Shown one piece after another: positions 1-6,583 of a stretch of 10,524 bases of DNA (position 1 is its first letter; every line of letters starts with the position of its first letter). Below the pieces are notes generated by a model, which was not told where the DNA came from, did not search any database, and saw only the letters and a list, made by a program, of their open reading frames with translations. Position numbers and translations under genes: made by a program. This DNA comes from a bacterium UBA4883 (GTDB taxonomy: Bacteria > Bacillota > Clostridia > Oscillospirales > Acutalibacteraceae). The DNA lies in assembly GCA_002399225.1 (NCBI GenBank), contig DHDF01000024.1, forward strand, positions 1 through 10,524. The letters are read 5' to 3'.

Positions 1-34
1 AAATTGCGAACTTCCCTTGACACGACCTACCGAA

Positions 35-61
35 CTGTATGAAACAGGAAACCTGATACAG
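35..61. repeat. Imperfect inverted repeat (bulged hairpin)
   Basis: CTGTAT-gaaa-CAGG, a three-base AAA loop, then CCTG-ATACAG: a 10-bp stem with a 4-base bulge on one arm. No T-run follows directly on either strand, so it is not a convincing terminator. It lies beyond the DUF6017 remnant. I see nothing else interpretable in positions 1-89. Confidence 0.35.
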
Positions 62-89
62 GGGAAAGAAATTTTTTCATACAAAGGGT

Positions 90-307
90 TCAATATCCAG
101 ATATGACGTTCTTACGACCTGATGCCCGGTATAAGTCATGGTTGACCTGCGCCGCGTGGGCCTGATATAGGGTCATTGAGATATACTGCGAATATTGCGG
201 ATGTCGGTGATGTTGCGGTCGAGGCGTTCGAGAACGTATTCGATATGGCCGTGGTCGAGTTTGAGCAGGCGGCTTTTCACCGCTTCGGCGGACATAGTCT
301 CGCCGGC
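90..307 (-). pseudogene. Decayed C-terminal fragment of a DUF6017 (replication-initiator-type) protein
   Basis: Reading the minus strand from just after the lacI stop gives a 40-codon open stretch (295 down to 173) containing AEAVKSRLLKLDHGHIEYVL and then LERLDRNITDIRNIR. This matches, from memory, the pattern KPAEVVKSRFLKL..HI.YVL..L..NTT.IRNI(K/R)QYL seen near the C-terminus of DUF6017 proteins, which accompany RepA_N-like initiators on Firmicutes plasmids and integrative elements. At about 187/188 one base is missing. The shifted frame continues as QYISMTLYQAHAAQVNHDLY, fitting the expected QYL..ALYNAP...YY...VNHD(L/M)Y except for a loss of about 8 codons in the middle. The recognisable part spans about 129-295. 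There is no N-terminal portion, because lacI sits there. It has three lesions (5' loss, frameshift, internal deletion), so it cannot be functional. It suggests the locus adjoins an old mobile-element scar. The family match is by recall, not by search. Confidence 0.7.
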
Positions 308-1342
308 TCAGACCTCCGTCGACTGCCGGTAGACGACCTGAGGGCGGATATAGATAATTTCCCGCGGCATTTCCGGCGCGGCGAGATGGAGAAGGATCTG
401 GCGCACCAGACGCTGCCCGAGGATTTCCGTATCGACGTGGACGGTCGTCACATGCGACTCGGCCGTGATGCTCTCCCGGATGTCGTCATAGCCGGAAACT
501 GCCACGTCCCGCGGGACGCGGTATCCCCTTTCTTTCAGATAGTCGATGACCATAAACGCGATAAAGTCGTTGGCGCAGACGAAAGCGCGCGGAAAAGAGG
601 ACAGCTTCTTCAGATGTCCGACCACTTCCTCTTTGCTGTAAAAATGACCCGGCGGGCTGCTTGTGAAGCAGTACTGAGGCTTCAGGGGCACCTTGCGTTC
701 ATCCAGGGCTTTCCGGAAGCCGACCCAGCGGTCTCTGATGGTTTGGGCGTAGGTGATGTCGCCCATAAATCCAAAATCCGAGATGCCGAGGCCAATCAAA
801 TGGTTCGTAATCTCGAAAACGCTTCGGGAGCCGTCCAGCAGAACCACGTCTCCTCTCGTGCTGTTCTGAAACATGGAAGGCGTCGTATCCAGAAACACAG
901 TCGGAATCTCAAGGTCCAGGATGGAACGGATCACGTCGTCCTCATAGACATTGACCACGATGACTCCGCTGACATGCTTTTTGTCGAACGTCCTCGGCAG
1001 ACCGTACCGGCTGTCTTTTCCCCTTATCAGAATCGTGTAGAGAAAATTGTAGCCTTCCACGTTCAGCGTCCGGGAGATGGCGTTGATGATATTGAGCCAG
1101 AACTCCGAAAAATTGGGGGCGATCGTGACGACCGCCACGTTTTTCACGCCCGGCTCCTGCGGCTTTTGCGCCATCTCGACCTGTTCTTCGGTCAGTTTAT
1201 CGTACCCGTTTTCCAGCAGTTTCCGGATGACCCGCTTCTGCGTTTCCACAGAGACGCCGGGTTTATGATGGATCACTTTGGAAACGGTGATCCTCGAAAG
1301 CTCAAGCTGGTCCGCAACCTCTTGCAATGTGACACGACGCAT
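308..1342 (-). CDS. LacI-family transcriptional regulator
   Basis: A 344-residue cytoplasmic DNA-binding repressor or activator that probably senses a sugar released by the neighbouring pathway. The N-terminal LacI helix-turn-helix is clear: VTLQEVADQLELSRITVSKV (4-23) followed by KPGVSVETQKRV (27-38). A periplasmic-binding-protein-like effector domain fills about 68-344, with the typical VSGVIVV, RDRWVGFRKAL, AFVCANDFIAF, VPRDVAVSGYDDI and RPQVVYRQST segments. The hinge (GYDKLTEEQVEMAQ, 47-59) is unusual: it lacks the common Y.PN..AR.L hinge-helix pattern, so the operator may not have the usual central CG. I chose the ATG at 1342 rather than the in-frame upstream ATG at 1456 because AAAGGGG lies 7 bases before it and the protein then starts right at the HTH; the longer form would read through the promoter. 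It is divergent from the importer genes, a common arrangement for a local sugar regulator. Family call firm; effector unknown. Confidence 0.94.
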   Translation of the reverse strand: MRRVTLQEVADQLELSRITVSKVIHHKPGVSVETQKRVIRKLLENGYDKLTEEQVEMAQKPQEPGVKNVAVVTIAPNFSEFWLNIINAISRTLNVEGYNFLYTILIRGKDSRYGLPRTFDKKHVSGVIVVNVYEDDVIRSILDLEIPTVFLDTTPSMFQNSTRGDVVLLDGSRSVFEITNHLIGLGISDFGFMGDITYAQTIRDRWVGFRKALDERKVPLKPQYCFTSSPPGHFYSKEEVVGHLKKLSSFPRAFVCANDFIAFMVIDYLKERGYRVPRDVAVSGYDDIRESITAESHVTTVHVDTEILGQRLVRQILLHLAAPEMPREIIYIRPQVVYRQSTEV

Positions 1343-1356
1343 GGCGAAGCCCCTTT

Positions 1357-1373
1357 GGCTGTATAAAACAGCC
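1357..1373 (-). promoter_or_regulatory. Inverted repeat in the lacI leader, possible autoregulatory operator
   Basis: GGCTGT-ATAAA-ACAGCC is a perfect 6-bp inverted repeat directly upstream of the lacI ribosome site (AAAGGGG, 1350-1356) and downstream of its promoter. Position fits either an operator for self-repression or an RNA hairpin beside the Shine-Dalgarno. Nothing in the sequence decides between them. Confidence 0.4.
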
Positions 1374-1400
1374 GAATATTTTCGTTGGGAAGGCAAAATT

Positions 1401-1429
1401 ACTATACCATAATCAGAAACCGGAATCAA
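1401..1429 (-). promoter_or_regulatory. Sigma-A-type promoter of the lacI gene
   Basis: On the minus strand: -35 TTGATT (1424-1429), a 17-base spacer, and -10 TATAGT (1401-1406), preceded by an extended -10 TG one base upstream. Transcription would begin near 1394, giving a leader of about 50 bases before the ATG at 1342. It is the best promoter match in the window. Confidence 0.7.
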
Positions 1430-1448
1430 TACGAAACCAGTCAATTCC

Positions 1449-1476
1449 GTAAACAAAACACCATTTATGTAAACAA
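1449..1476. repeat. Direct repeat GTAAACAA, 20 bases apart, upstream of the lacI promoter
   Basis: GTAAACAA occurs at 1449-1456 and 1469-1476. A start-to-start distance of 20 bases is close to two helical turns, placing both copies on one DNA face just upstream of the lacI -35. It could be a protein-binding array, but AT-rich DNA yields such repeats by chance. Confidence 0.25.
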
Positions 1477-1660
1477 CAGAGAGACAGAAAATACAATTAC
1501 GACTGGCATAGAACCATTTAGTAAATATGTTGCGATAAATTATTTAACAAAATCTATTTTAACTTCAAAATAAGACAGATATATGCAGATAAATCAATTA
1601 TAATGTTAAAAATTTTAGAAAATGTAAATTTTATAAGGGCTTAGCTAAAAATAGTGAGGG

Positions 1661-1688
1661 AAAATGTAGGGCAAAGTCCCTATATTTT
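1661..1688. promoter_or_regulatory. AT-rich spacer with an 11-bp dyad upstream of the importer promoter
   Basis: AAAAT-G-TAGGG, loop CAAAGT, CCCTA-T-ATTTT forms an 11-position dyad (10 Watson-Crick pairs and one G-T). It is followed by more T and A. It ends 11 bases before the -35 of the importer promoter, so it may be an upstream operator or a weak terminator for stray transcription. The surrounding stretch (about 1477-1699) is extremely AT-rich: 1561-1620 has 11 G/C in 60 by hand count. It holds no gene I can support, only a TATAAT-like box at 1599-1604 without a good -35 and an 8-bp palindrome TTAGCTAA at 1641-1648. Confidence 0.35.
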
Positions 1689-1699
1689 TAAATTATATA

Positions 1700-1728
1700 T
1701 TGACTTTTTGTGATAATGGATGTACCAT
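1700..1728 (+). promoter_or_regulatory. Probable promoter of the importer genes
   Basis: TTGACT (1700-1705), 17-base spacer, TACCAT (1723-1728). The -35 matches the consensus in 5 of 6 positions; the -10 is weaker but keeps the key T-A...T positions. A weak -10 fits a regulated promoter. Transcription would start near 1735, leaving an unusually long leader of about 180 bases before the ATG at 1914. Confidence 0.55.
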
Positions 1729-1742
1729 AAGAAACAGTTTCA

Positions 1743-1806
1743 GTTTAAACATGTTAACAAATGTAAATATACATCGGAACTCTTATGAATCTTTCCTGTT
1801 AACATG
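1743..1806. promoter_or_regulatory. Cluster of palindromes, candidate operators for the LacI regulator
   Basis: Four dyads lie just downstream of the predicted start: GTTTAAAC (1743-1750), TGTTAACA (1752-1759), ATGTA-AATA-TACAT (1761-1774) and TGTTAACA again (1797-1804). The two TGTTAACA copies extend to CATGTTAACA (1750-1759) and its exact reverse complement TGTTAACATG (1797-1806), and the flanks extend this to 13 of 15 matching positions. The centres of the two copies are 45 bases apart. Paired palindromes downstream of a promoter suit loop or roadblock repression by a dimeric or tetrameric regulator. Assignment to the divergent LacI protein is inference. Confidence 0.45.
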
Positions 1807-1821
1807 CTTAGTTTGAAGGTT

Positions 1822-1895
1822 GGGTCAGGATTTGCCTTGAAGCGTGACCCGGAAAAAATTTTGCCCCAAGGGGATCCCGCTTCTGCGACTGGGGC
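1822..1895 (+). promoter_or_regulatory. Structured leader of the importer mRNA
   Basis: Two stems can form: GGGTCA (1822-1827) with TGACCC (1845-1850), and GCCCCA (1863-1868) with TGGGGC (1890-1895). The loop of the second contains an alternative GGGATCCC palindrome (1871-1878). The second stem ends 5 bases before the ribosome site AAGGAG (1901-1906) of the first permease. I do not recognise a known riboswitch, and no terminator with a T-run is present. Leader control is possible but unproven. Confidence 0.3.
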
Positions 1896-1913
1896 TGGGA
1901 AAGGAGAATTCAA

Positions 1914-2870
1914 ATGCGGAATAAAAGTGCCGCTGCAGGTCGGCAGGGCCGTAAAAAGAAGCGCTGGACGCGCGACGATTCCGAACTCACATTTCTGGCA
2001 CTGCCCACGATGGTATGGTACCTGCTGTTTTCGTTTTTGCCGATGTTCGGCGTGATTATTGCTTTTAAGGATTTCAGGATTCACGGAAATTTTGTGCAGA
2101 GCGTGATTACAAGCCGGTGGGCCGGCCTGAAAAATTTTAAATATCTGTTTGCCAGCAAAGACACGGTCACCATGCTGCGCAACACGCTGGGGTACAACAT
2201 CGTCTTTATCGTGCTGGGCATCGTGGTGCCCGTGATCCTGGCCGTGATGATCAACCAGCTGCACAGCAGGCGCCTGGGGAAGGTTTACCAGACGGCCATG
2301 TTCATGCCCTACTTTCTCTCATGGGTTGTGGTCGCCGTGTTTGTATGGGCGTTCCTCTCTTACGACAAAGGCGTTGCGAACCAGCTTCTGGCCGCGTCGG
2401 GGCACGCGCCCGTCAACTGGTATATGGAGAAGAAATACTGGCCCGGCCTGCTCATTTTCCTTCAGCTGTGGAAAAGCATCGGGTACGGCATGGTGATTTA
2501 CCTTGCCAGCATTACGAACATCGACCCCACCTATTACGAGGCGGCCGTGATGGACGGCGCCACCAAATGGCAGCAAACGAAATACATCACGCTGCCCATG
2601 ATGAAGACCGTGATCGTGATTATGTTCATCCTGAACATGGGCGGAATTTTCCGCTCCGACTTCGGCCTGTTCTACCAGGTGCCGCACGATTCCAATGCGC
2701 TGTTCGACGTGACCTACACCATCGACGTGATGGTCTACAAATCGCTGAAAAGCTCCACGGTGGGGATGGCCTCAGCTTCCGCCCTCTTCCAGTCCGTGAT
2801 GGGGTGCGCGATGGTGCTGGCGACCAACGCCATCGTCAAGCGCATCGACCCGGACAACGCGATGATATAA
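1914..2870 (+). CDS. CUT1-family sugar ABC transporter permease (LplB-like)
   Basis: A 318-residue inner-membrane subunit that forms half of the transport channel. After a charged cytoplasmic N-terminus (about 1-24) there are about six membrane segments: roughly 25-50, 92-113, 125-149, 178-200, 230-246 and 283-307. The cytoplasmic EAA loop that docks the ATPase is at 209-228: EAAVMDGATKWQQTKYITLP, matching EAA...G.........I.LP. Length is normal for the family. The ATG follows AAGGAG with a 7-base gap. Thirteen bases separate it from the second permease. The LplB/YtcP/DUF3502-binding-protein set belongs to the Firmicutes CUT1 group often tied to complex oligosaccharides. No ATPase gene is present here; such systems usually share an MsmK-type ATPase encoded elsewhere. 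Family certain; substrate inferred from the glycosidases downstream. Confidence 0.93.
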   Translation: MRNKSAAAGRQGRKKKRWTRDDSELTFLALPTMVWYLLFSFLPMFGVIIAFKDFRIHGNFVQSVITSRWAGLKNFKYLFASKDTVTMLRNTLGYNIVFIVLGIVVPVILAVMINQLHSRRLGKVYQTAMFMPYFLSWVVVAVFVWAFLSYDKGVANQLLAASGHAPVNWYMEKKYWPGLLIFLQLWKSIGYGMVIYLASITNIDPTYYEAAVMDGATKWQQTKYITLPMMKTVIVIMFILNMGGIFRSDFGLFYQVPHDSNALFDVTYTIDVMVYKSLKSSTVGMASASALFQSVMGCAMVLATNAIVKRIDPDNAMI

Positions 2871-2883
2871 GGGGGAGGCAGCC

Positions 2884-3813
2884 ATGAAGAAAAAATCCGC
2901 TTATCAGACGGGCCTTGAAAAATACAACCGGATTCATCCCGCCACCAATGCCGTTTTCAACATTATCTTTATTCTTCTTTCCGTGGTCTGTATCTTTCCG
3001 GTTCTGTTCGTGCTGGTGATTTCTCTGACCTCCGAGCAGACCATCAACGAGATCGGGTATCAAATTATCCCCCAAAGCGTTTCGTTTGAATCTTATATTT
3101 TTCTGTGGAAGCAGCACACCATGCTGTTCCGGGCGCTTGGCGTTTCTGTTTTCGTCACCGTCGTCGGGACGGCGCTGGGAGTTTTGCTGACCACTTCGAT
3201 GGGGTATGTGCTTTCCAGGCCGCAGTACCGCCTGAGGGGCTTTTTGAACTGGGTGGTGTTCATCCCCATGGTCTTCAGCGGCGGCATGGTCTCGACCTAT
3301 TTTGTCAACACCAACCTGCTCGGCCTCAAGAACAACATCTGGGCGCTGATTCTGCCCCTGATGGTGTCGTCGTTCAACGTGATTATCTGCAAGACGTTTT
3401 TCCGTTCCACCGTGCCGGATTCGATTGTGGAGTCCGCGAAGATAGACGGGGCCTCGCAGCTTGTGATTTATTTTAAGATTGTTCTCCCAATTTCGCTGCC
3501 GCTGCTGGCGACGATCGGGCTGTTCCTGTGCTTTGGGTACTGGAACGACTGGTTCCAGTCCATGCTGTATATTGACGACGCGCGGCTATACTCTTTGCAG
3601 GCTCTGCTGACGCAAATTATGAACAATGTGGATTATCTGTCGCGCAATGCGGCCTCCATGGGCGTCAGCGCCGCGCAGATTGCAAGCAGCCTGCCCAAAG
3701 AGGGGATGCGCATGGCCATCGCCGTGCTCATCGTTCTGCCGATTGCCTGCGCGTATCCGTTCTTCCAGAAGTACTTCATTTCCGGCCTGACCATCGGGTC
3801 CGTAAAAGGATAA
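2884..3813 (+). CDS. CUT1-family sugar ABC transporter permease (YtcP/LplC-like)
   Basis: A 309-residue inner-membrane partner of the preceding permease. Hydrophobic segments are near 23-47, 84-109, 120-140, 153-168, 200-218 and 275-295. The EAA loop is present in slightly divergent form at 183-202 (ESAKIDGASQ...IVLP), as usual for the second permease of such pairs. The ATG is preceded by GGGGAGG (2871-2877) with a 6-base gap, and the gene is surely co-transcribed with the first permease. The C-terminus YPFFQKYFISGLTIGSVKG is the typical family ending. It is followed by a 94-base gap before the binding-protein gene. That gap contains a second ribosome site and TTG codon, discussed with that gene. 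Confidence 0.93.
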   Translation: MKKKSAYQTGLEKYNRIHPATNAVFNIIFILLSVVCIFPVLFVLVISLTSEQTINEIGYQIIPQSVSFESYIFLWKQHTMLFRALGVSVFVTVVGTALGVLLTTSMGYVLSRPQYRLRGFLNWVVFIPMVFSGGMVSTYFVNTNLLGLKNNIWALILPLMVSSFNVIICKTFFRSTVPDSIVESAKIDGASQLVIYFKIVLPISLPLLATIGLFLCFGYWNDWFQSMLYIDDARLYSLQALLTQIMNNVDYLSRNAASMGVSAAQIASSLPKEGMRMAIAVLIVLPIACAYPFFQKYFISGLTIGSVKG

Positions 3814-3907
3814 GACGCCGAATTTTCGGAGGATTTTTCGTTTGACCATTGCAGATTGTAAAGAAGCAGTCTGTTGGCAATATGTTTTAGTGACAGGAGG
3901 TTCTATT

Positions 3908-5380
3908 ATGAAAAGGTGCAGGTTTCTCTCTATCCTTTGCGCGGCGGCTCTGATTATGGCCATCGCGGTTCTGCCGGGTTGCCAGAGCAGTACGGGCGGC
4001 GCTTCCGCTTCAGGCTCCAGCGCGGCCGCGCAGCAGGAAACGCCCACCCTCACGTGGTGGCTGATCGGCAACGGCGAGCCGTCAAATCTACAATCTGTTC
4101 TAAAAAAAGTCAACAACTATACTTCCCAAAAAATCCATACTAAGCTGAACATTAAGGTGGCTTCATGGGGCACTTGGGATAACAAGATTAACCAGATAGT
4201 CAATTCGGGTGAGCCGTTTGACATCATGTTTACAAACAGCACGAAGTATCGGAAGCAGGTTGAGCTGGGTGCATTTGCAGATTTGACGGACCAAATTAAG
4301 ACTGATGCTCCGGAACTGTATAAGCTGGTCCCGCAAAATGTTTGGAAAGGCGTTCAGGTCAACGGAAAAATCTACGCTATTCCAAGGTACAATGGCAACG
4401 CGATAACACAGTATTGGGCCTTTGACGACAGGTATGTAAAAAAATATCATCTTGATGTTTCCAATATCAAGACTTTTGAAGCGCTGGACAAAGCCTTAAC
4501 CAAAATTAAGCAGGGTGAGGGCAAGACCTGTTACCCGGTAAAGCTTACACAGAGTGATGCATTTTCTGGATTCCTCAATGATTATGACGACCTGACCCTT
4601 GGGTTCCAGCCTGTTGGCGTCCGCGCCGATGACAAGAGCCATAAAGTTGTCTATACGTTAGAACAGCCGGATATCATGTCTAAGCTGAAATTGCTGCACA
4701 AATGGTACCAGAAAGGCATCATCAATCCGGATGCTCCTACTCAAAGTGAGCCCGAAAAAGGCCGTATATTTTTATCTGCCCAAGGCTTTCCGGGCGCAGA
4801 GGCCAGCTGGCAGGCCAATGATGGCGTCCCGAAGTATGATATCGTTCAAATTTCCTCGCCACTTTATACGGACAGCGGAATCCAAGGTTCCCTTAACGCA
4901 ATTTCAGCAAACTCTCAGCATAAAAAGGAAGCGCTGAAAATGCTGCAACTGGTCAACACTGACCAAAAGCTTCTGGATATGCTCTGCTATGGCGAAGAGG
5001 GTAAAGACTTTCAGTATGTGAACCCGAAAGTCGTCAAACGCTTGTCGAACACTTGGGGCCTTCCAAGCTATGCAATAGGGACCTTCTATCATCTGGCAAC
5101 TTTACATAATGCTCCGGCAAATGAATGGGAAACCATTAAAAAGCTAGATGACCAGGCAGTTTCTTCCACATCTCTCGGCTTTTCTCCGGACATCTCACAG
5201 CTTACCACTGAAATTACGAACTGCCAGGCCGTTTGGGACAAATATCGGTTTGAACTTATGACGGGCGCGTCTGACCCGGAGGCCATGGTTCCCAAGATTA
5301 AGCAAGAACTGCAAGCAGCAGGTATGAATAAGCTTATCAGCGAGCTGCAGAAGCAGATAGACGCGCAGTTTAAGAAATAA
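3908..5380 (+). CDS. Substrate-binding lipoprotein of a CUT1 sugar importer, with C-terminal DUF3502
   Basis: A 490-residue extracellular solute-binding protein anchored to the membrane by lipid. The signal peptide MKRCRFLSILCAAALIMAIA ends in the lipobox LPGC, giving a mature Cys25. A Ser/Ala/Gly-rich linker (26-45) follows. The binding fold begins at TLTWWLIGNGEPS. The last 140 or so residues (SLGFSPDISQ... to KQIDAQFKK) have the DUF3502 pattern of LplA-type binding proteins. The start is the ATG at 3908, with AGGAGG 7 bases upstream; an in-frame TTG at 3842 also has GGAGG (3828-3832) 9 bases before it, but would put 22 residues ahead of the signal peptide. Oddity: composition changes abruptly within the gene. 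Positions 4021-4080 have 44 G/C in 60 and 4081-4140 have 18 in 60; the AT-rich character lasts to the next gene. The ligand-binding body may have been exchanged by recombination. Confidence 0.93.
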   Translation: MKRCRFLSILCAAALIMAIAVLPGCQSSTGGASASGSSAAAQQETPTLTWWLIGNGEPSNLQSVLKKVNNYTSQKIHTKLNIKVASWGTWDNKINQIVNSGEPFDIMFTNSTKYRKQVELGAFADLTDQIKTDAPELYKLVPQNVWKGVQVNGKIYAIPRYNGNAITQYWAFDDRYVKKYHLDVSNIKTFEALDKALTKIKQGEGKTCYPVKLTQSDAFSGFLNDYDDLTLGFQPVGVRADDKSHKVVYTLEQPDIMSKLKLLHKWYQKGIINPDAPTQSEPEKGRIFLSAQGFPGAEASWQANDGVPKYDIVQISSPLYTDSGIQGSLNAISANSQHKKEALKMLQLVNTDQKLLDMLCYGEEGKDFQYVNPKVVKRLSNTWGLPSYAIGTFYHLATLHNAPANEWETIKKLDDQAVSSTSLGFSPDISQLTTEITNCQAVWDKYRFELMTGASDPEAMVPKIKQELQAAGMNKLISELQKQIDAQFKK

Positions 5381-5412
5381 CGAACCGAATACCGTTTTTG
5401 GAGGTACAGGAT

Positions 5413-5454
5413 ACAGTCTGAACGCAAAATACGAAAGAAAAGCGTTCAGACTGT
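5413..5454 (+). terminator. Hairpin terminator after the importer genes
   Basis: ACAGTCTGAACGC (5413-5425) pairs perfectly with GCGTTCAGACTGT (5442-5454): a 13-bp stem with a 16-base loop, 32 bases after the binding-protein stop. Only a short T-rich tail (TTTCTGATTT, starting at the last stem base minus one) follows, so termination may be partial, letting some transcripts enter the glycosidase genes. The rest of the 195-base gap (5455-5563) shows no convincing promoter; the next ribosome site is at 5564. Confidence 0.65.
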
Positions 5455-5575
5455 TTCTGATTTCAGCTTTGCAAAAAATGGGGCAAGATTCACAATCTAA
5501 AAAGGCAATCGGCTGAGCTACAAAACCACAAATTGTCATCCCACGAAATAAGAGGCATAAACTGGAGGTATTTTT

Positions 5576-6583
5576 TTGAGCAGGTTGATAGGCGCGCCGC
5601 TGCGGAACATCCCGTGGCAGCCGAAACCGGTCGGGTGCGCGGCGCCGGTCTGGCGGTACGGCGCGAACCCGATCATTCCGCGCGACGCGATTCCGACGTC
5701 GAACAGCGTATTCAATTCCGCCGTCGTACCGTTTCAGGGCGGATTTGCGGGTGTGTTCCGCTGCGACAGCAGGGCCGTGAGCATGGACATCTACGCCGGC
5801 TTCAGCAAGGACGGAATTCATTGGAAAATCAGCCCGGAGCCCGTCCGTTTTGAAGGCGAGCCCGACGTGACGCGCCGCGAGTACCGGTACGACCCGCGCG
5901 TCTGCTTTCTGGGCGACCGGTATTACATCACCTGGTGCAACGGCTACCACGGGCCGACCATCGGCCTCGGCTATACGTTCGACTTTCAGAAATTTTACCA
6001 GCTCGAAAACGCGTTTCTGCCCTACAACCGAAACGGCGTTCTGTTCCCACGCAAAATCCACGGCTATTACGCGATGCTCAGCCGGCCGAGCGATACCGGG
6101 CACACGCCGTTCGGCGACATCTTTTACAGCGTGAGCCCGGACCTGACCTTCTGGGGAAAGCACCGCTTCGTGATGGGGTCCGTTTCCGGCGACCGCTCCG
6201 GCTGGCAGTCCAAAAAAGTCGGCCCCGGGCCGGTACCGATTGAAACGGACGAGGGCTGGCTGCTGATTTACCACGGCGTGATCAATACCTGTAACGGCTT
6301 CGTGTACCGCATGGGATGCGCCCTGCTGGACGCGGACGAGCCGTGGAAGGTCCGGCTGCGCTCGCGCTTTTACATCCTTGGCCCACAGGAGCCGTATGAG
6401 CAGGCCGGCGACGTGCCGAATGTGACGTTTCCCTGTGCGGCACTGACCGATGCCTCCACCGGGCGCATCGCCATCTACTATGGCTGCGCCGACACCGTGA
6501 CCGGCCTGGCGTTCACCACGGTGGACGAATTGATGAATTTCATGAAAAAATATCCGCTGGAGCAGAAAAATGCAGAAAGTTAA
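5576..6583 (+). CDS. GH130 beta-mannoside phosphorylase, probably mannosyl-GlcNAc type
   Basis: A 335-residue cytoplasmic enzyme of glycoside hydrolase family 130, five-bladed propeller type. It should cleave a beta-mannoside with phosphate, releasing alpha-mannose 1-phosphate. Family motifs run in order: [19 protein letters not shown] (47-65), EYRYDPRV with the likely general acid Asp106, [11 protein letters not shown] (151-161), [18 protein letters not shown] (227-235), YRMGCALLD and VPNVTFPC. Arg152, Arg170, His233 and Tyr244 sit two positions beyond the phosphate-contacting residues I recall in Uhgb_MP (Arg150, Arg168, His231, Tyr242), as Asp106 does for Asp104, which argues for a phosphorolytic enzyme acting on Man-beta-1,4-GlcNAc. 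Starts at TTG 5576, chosen because GGAGG lies 7 bases upstream (5564-5568) and no suitable ATG is nearby. There is no signal peptide. It overlaps the next gene by 14 bases. Other GH130 specificities (mannosyl-glucose, mannan oligomers) remain possible. Confidence 0.9.
   Translation: MSRLIGAPLRNIPWQPKPVGCAAPVWRYGANPIIPRDAIPTSNSVFNSAVVPFQGGFAGVFRCDSRAVSMDIYAGFSKDGIHWKISPEPVRFEGEPDVTRREYRYDPRVCFLGDRYYITWCNGYHGPTIGLGYTFDFQKFYQLENAFLPYNRNGVLFPRKIHGYYAMLSRPSDTGHTPFGDIFYSVSPDLTFWGKHRFVMGSVSGDRSGWQSKKVGPGPVPIETDEGWLLIYHGVINTCNGFVYRMGCALLDADEPWKVRLRSRFYILGPQEPYEQAGDVPNVTFPCAALTDASTGRIAIYYGCADTVTGLAFTTVDELMNFMKKYPLEQKNAES

Noticed and set aside
176..1366. Long open frame on the plus strand opposite the LacI gene
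   Set aside because: It mirrors the lacI codons, has no family-like sequence and crosses the DUF6017 remnant; an antisense shadow.
1599..1604. TATAAT box in the AT-rich spacer
   Set aside because: No acceptable -35 at 16-18 bases; expected by chance in DNA this AT-rich.
1845..1860. Possible catabolite-responsive (cre) element around TGAAGCGTGACC
   Set aside because: It does not fit the TGWAANCGNTNWCA spacing; no other good cre match was found in the importer promoter region.
5418..5516. Short frame reading LNAKYERKAFRLFLISALQK... after a GGAGGT at 5399-5404
   Set aside because: It has no standard start at the right distance, lies across the terminator hairpin and ends after about 32 residues; probably chance, though a gene relic is not excluded.
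5533..5562. TTGTCA-17-CATAAA as a promoter for the GH130 gene
   Set aside because: Transcription would begin after the ribosome site at 5564-5568, so it could not drive normal translation of the TTG 5576 start.
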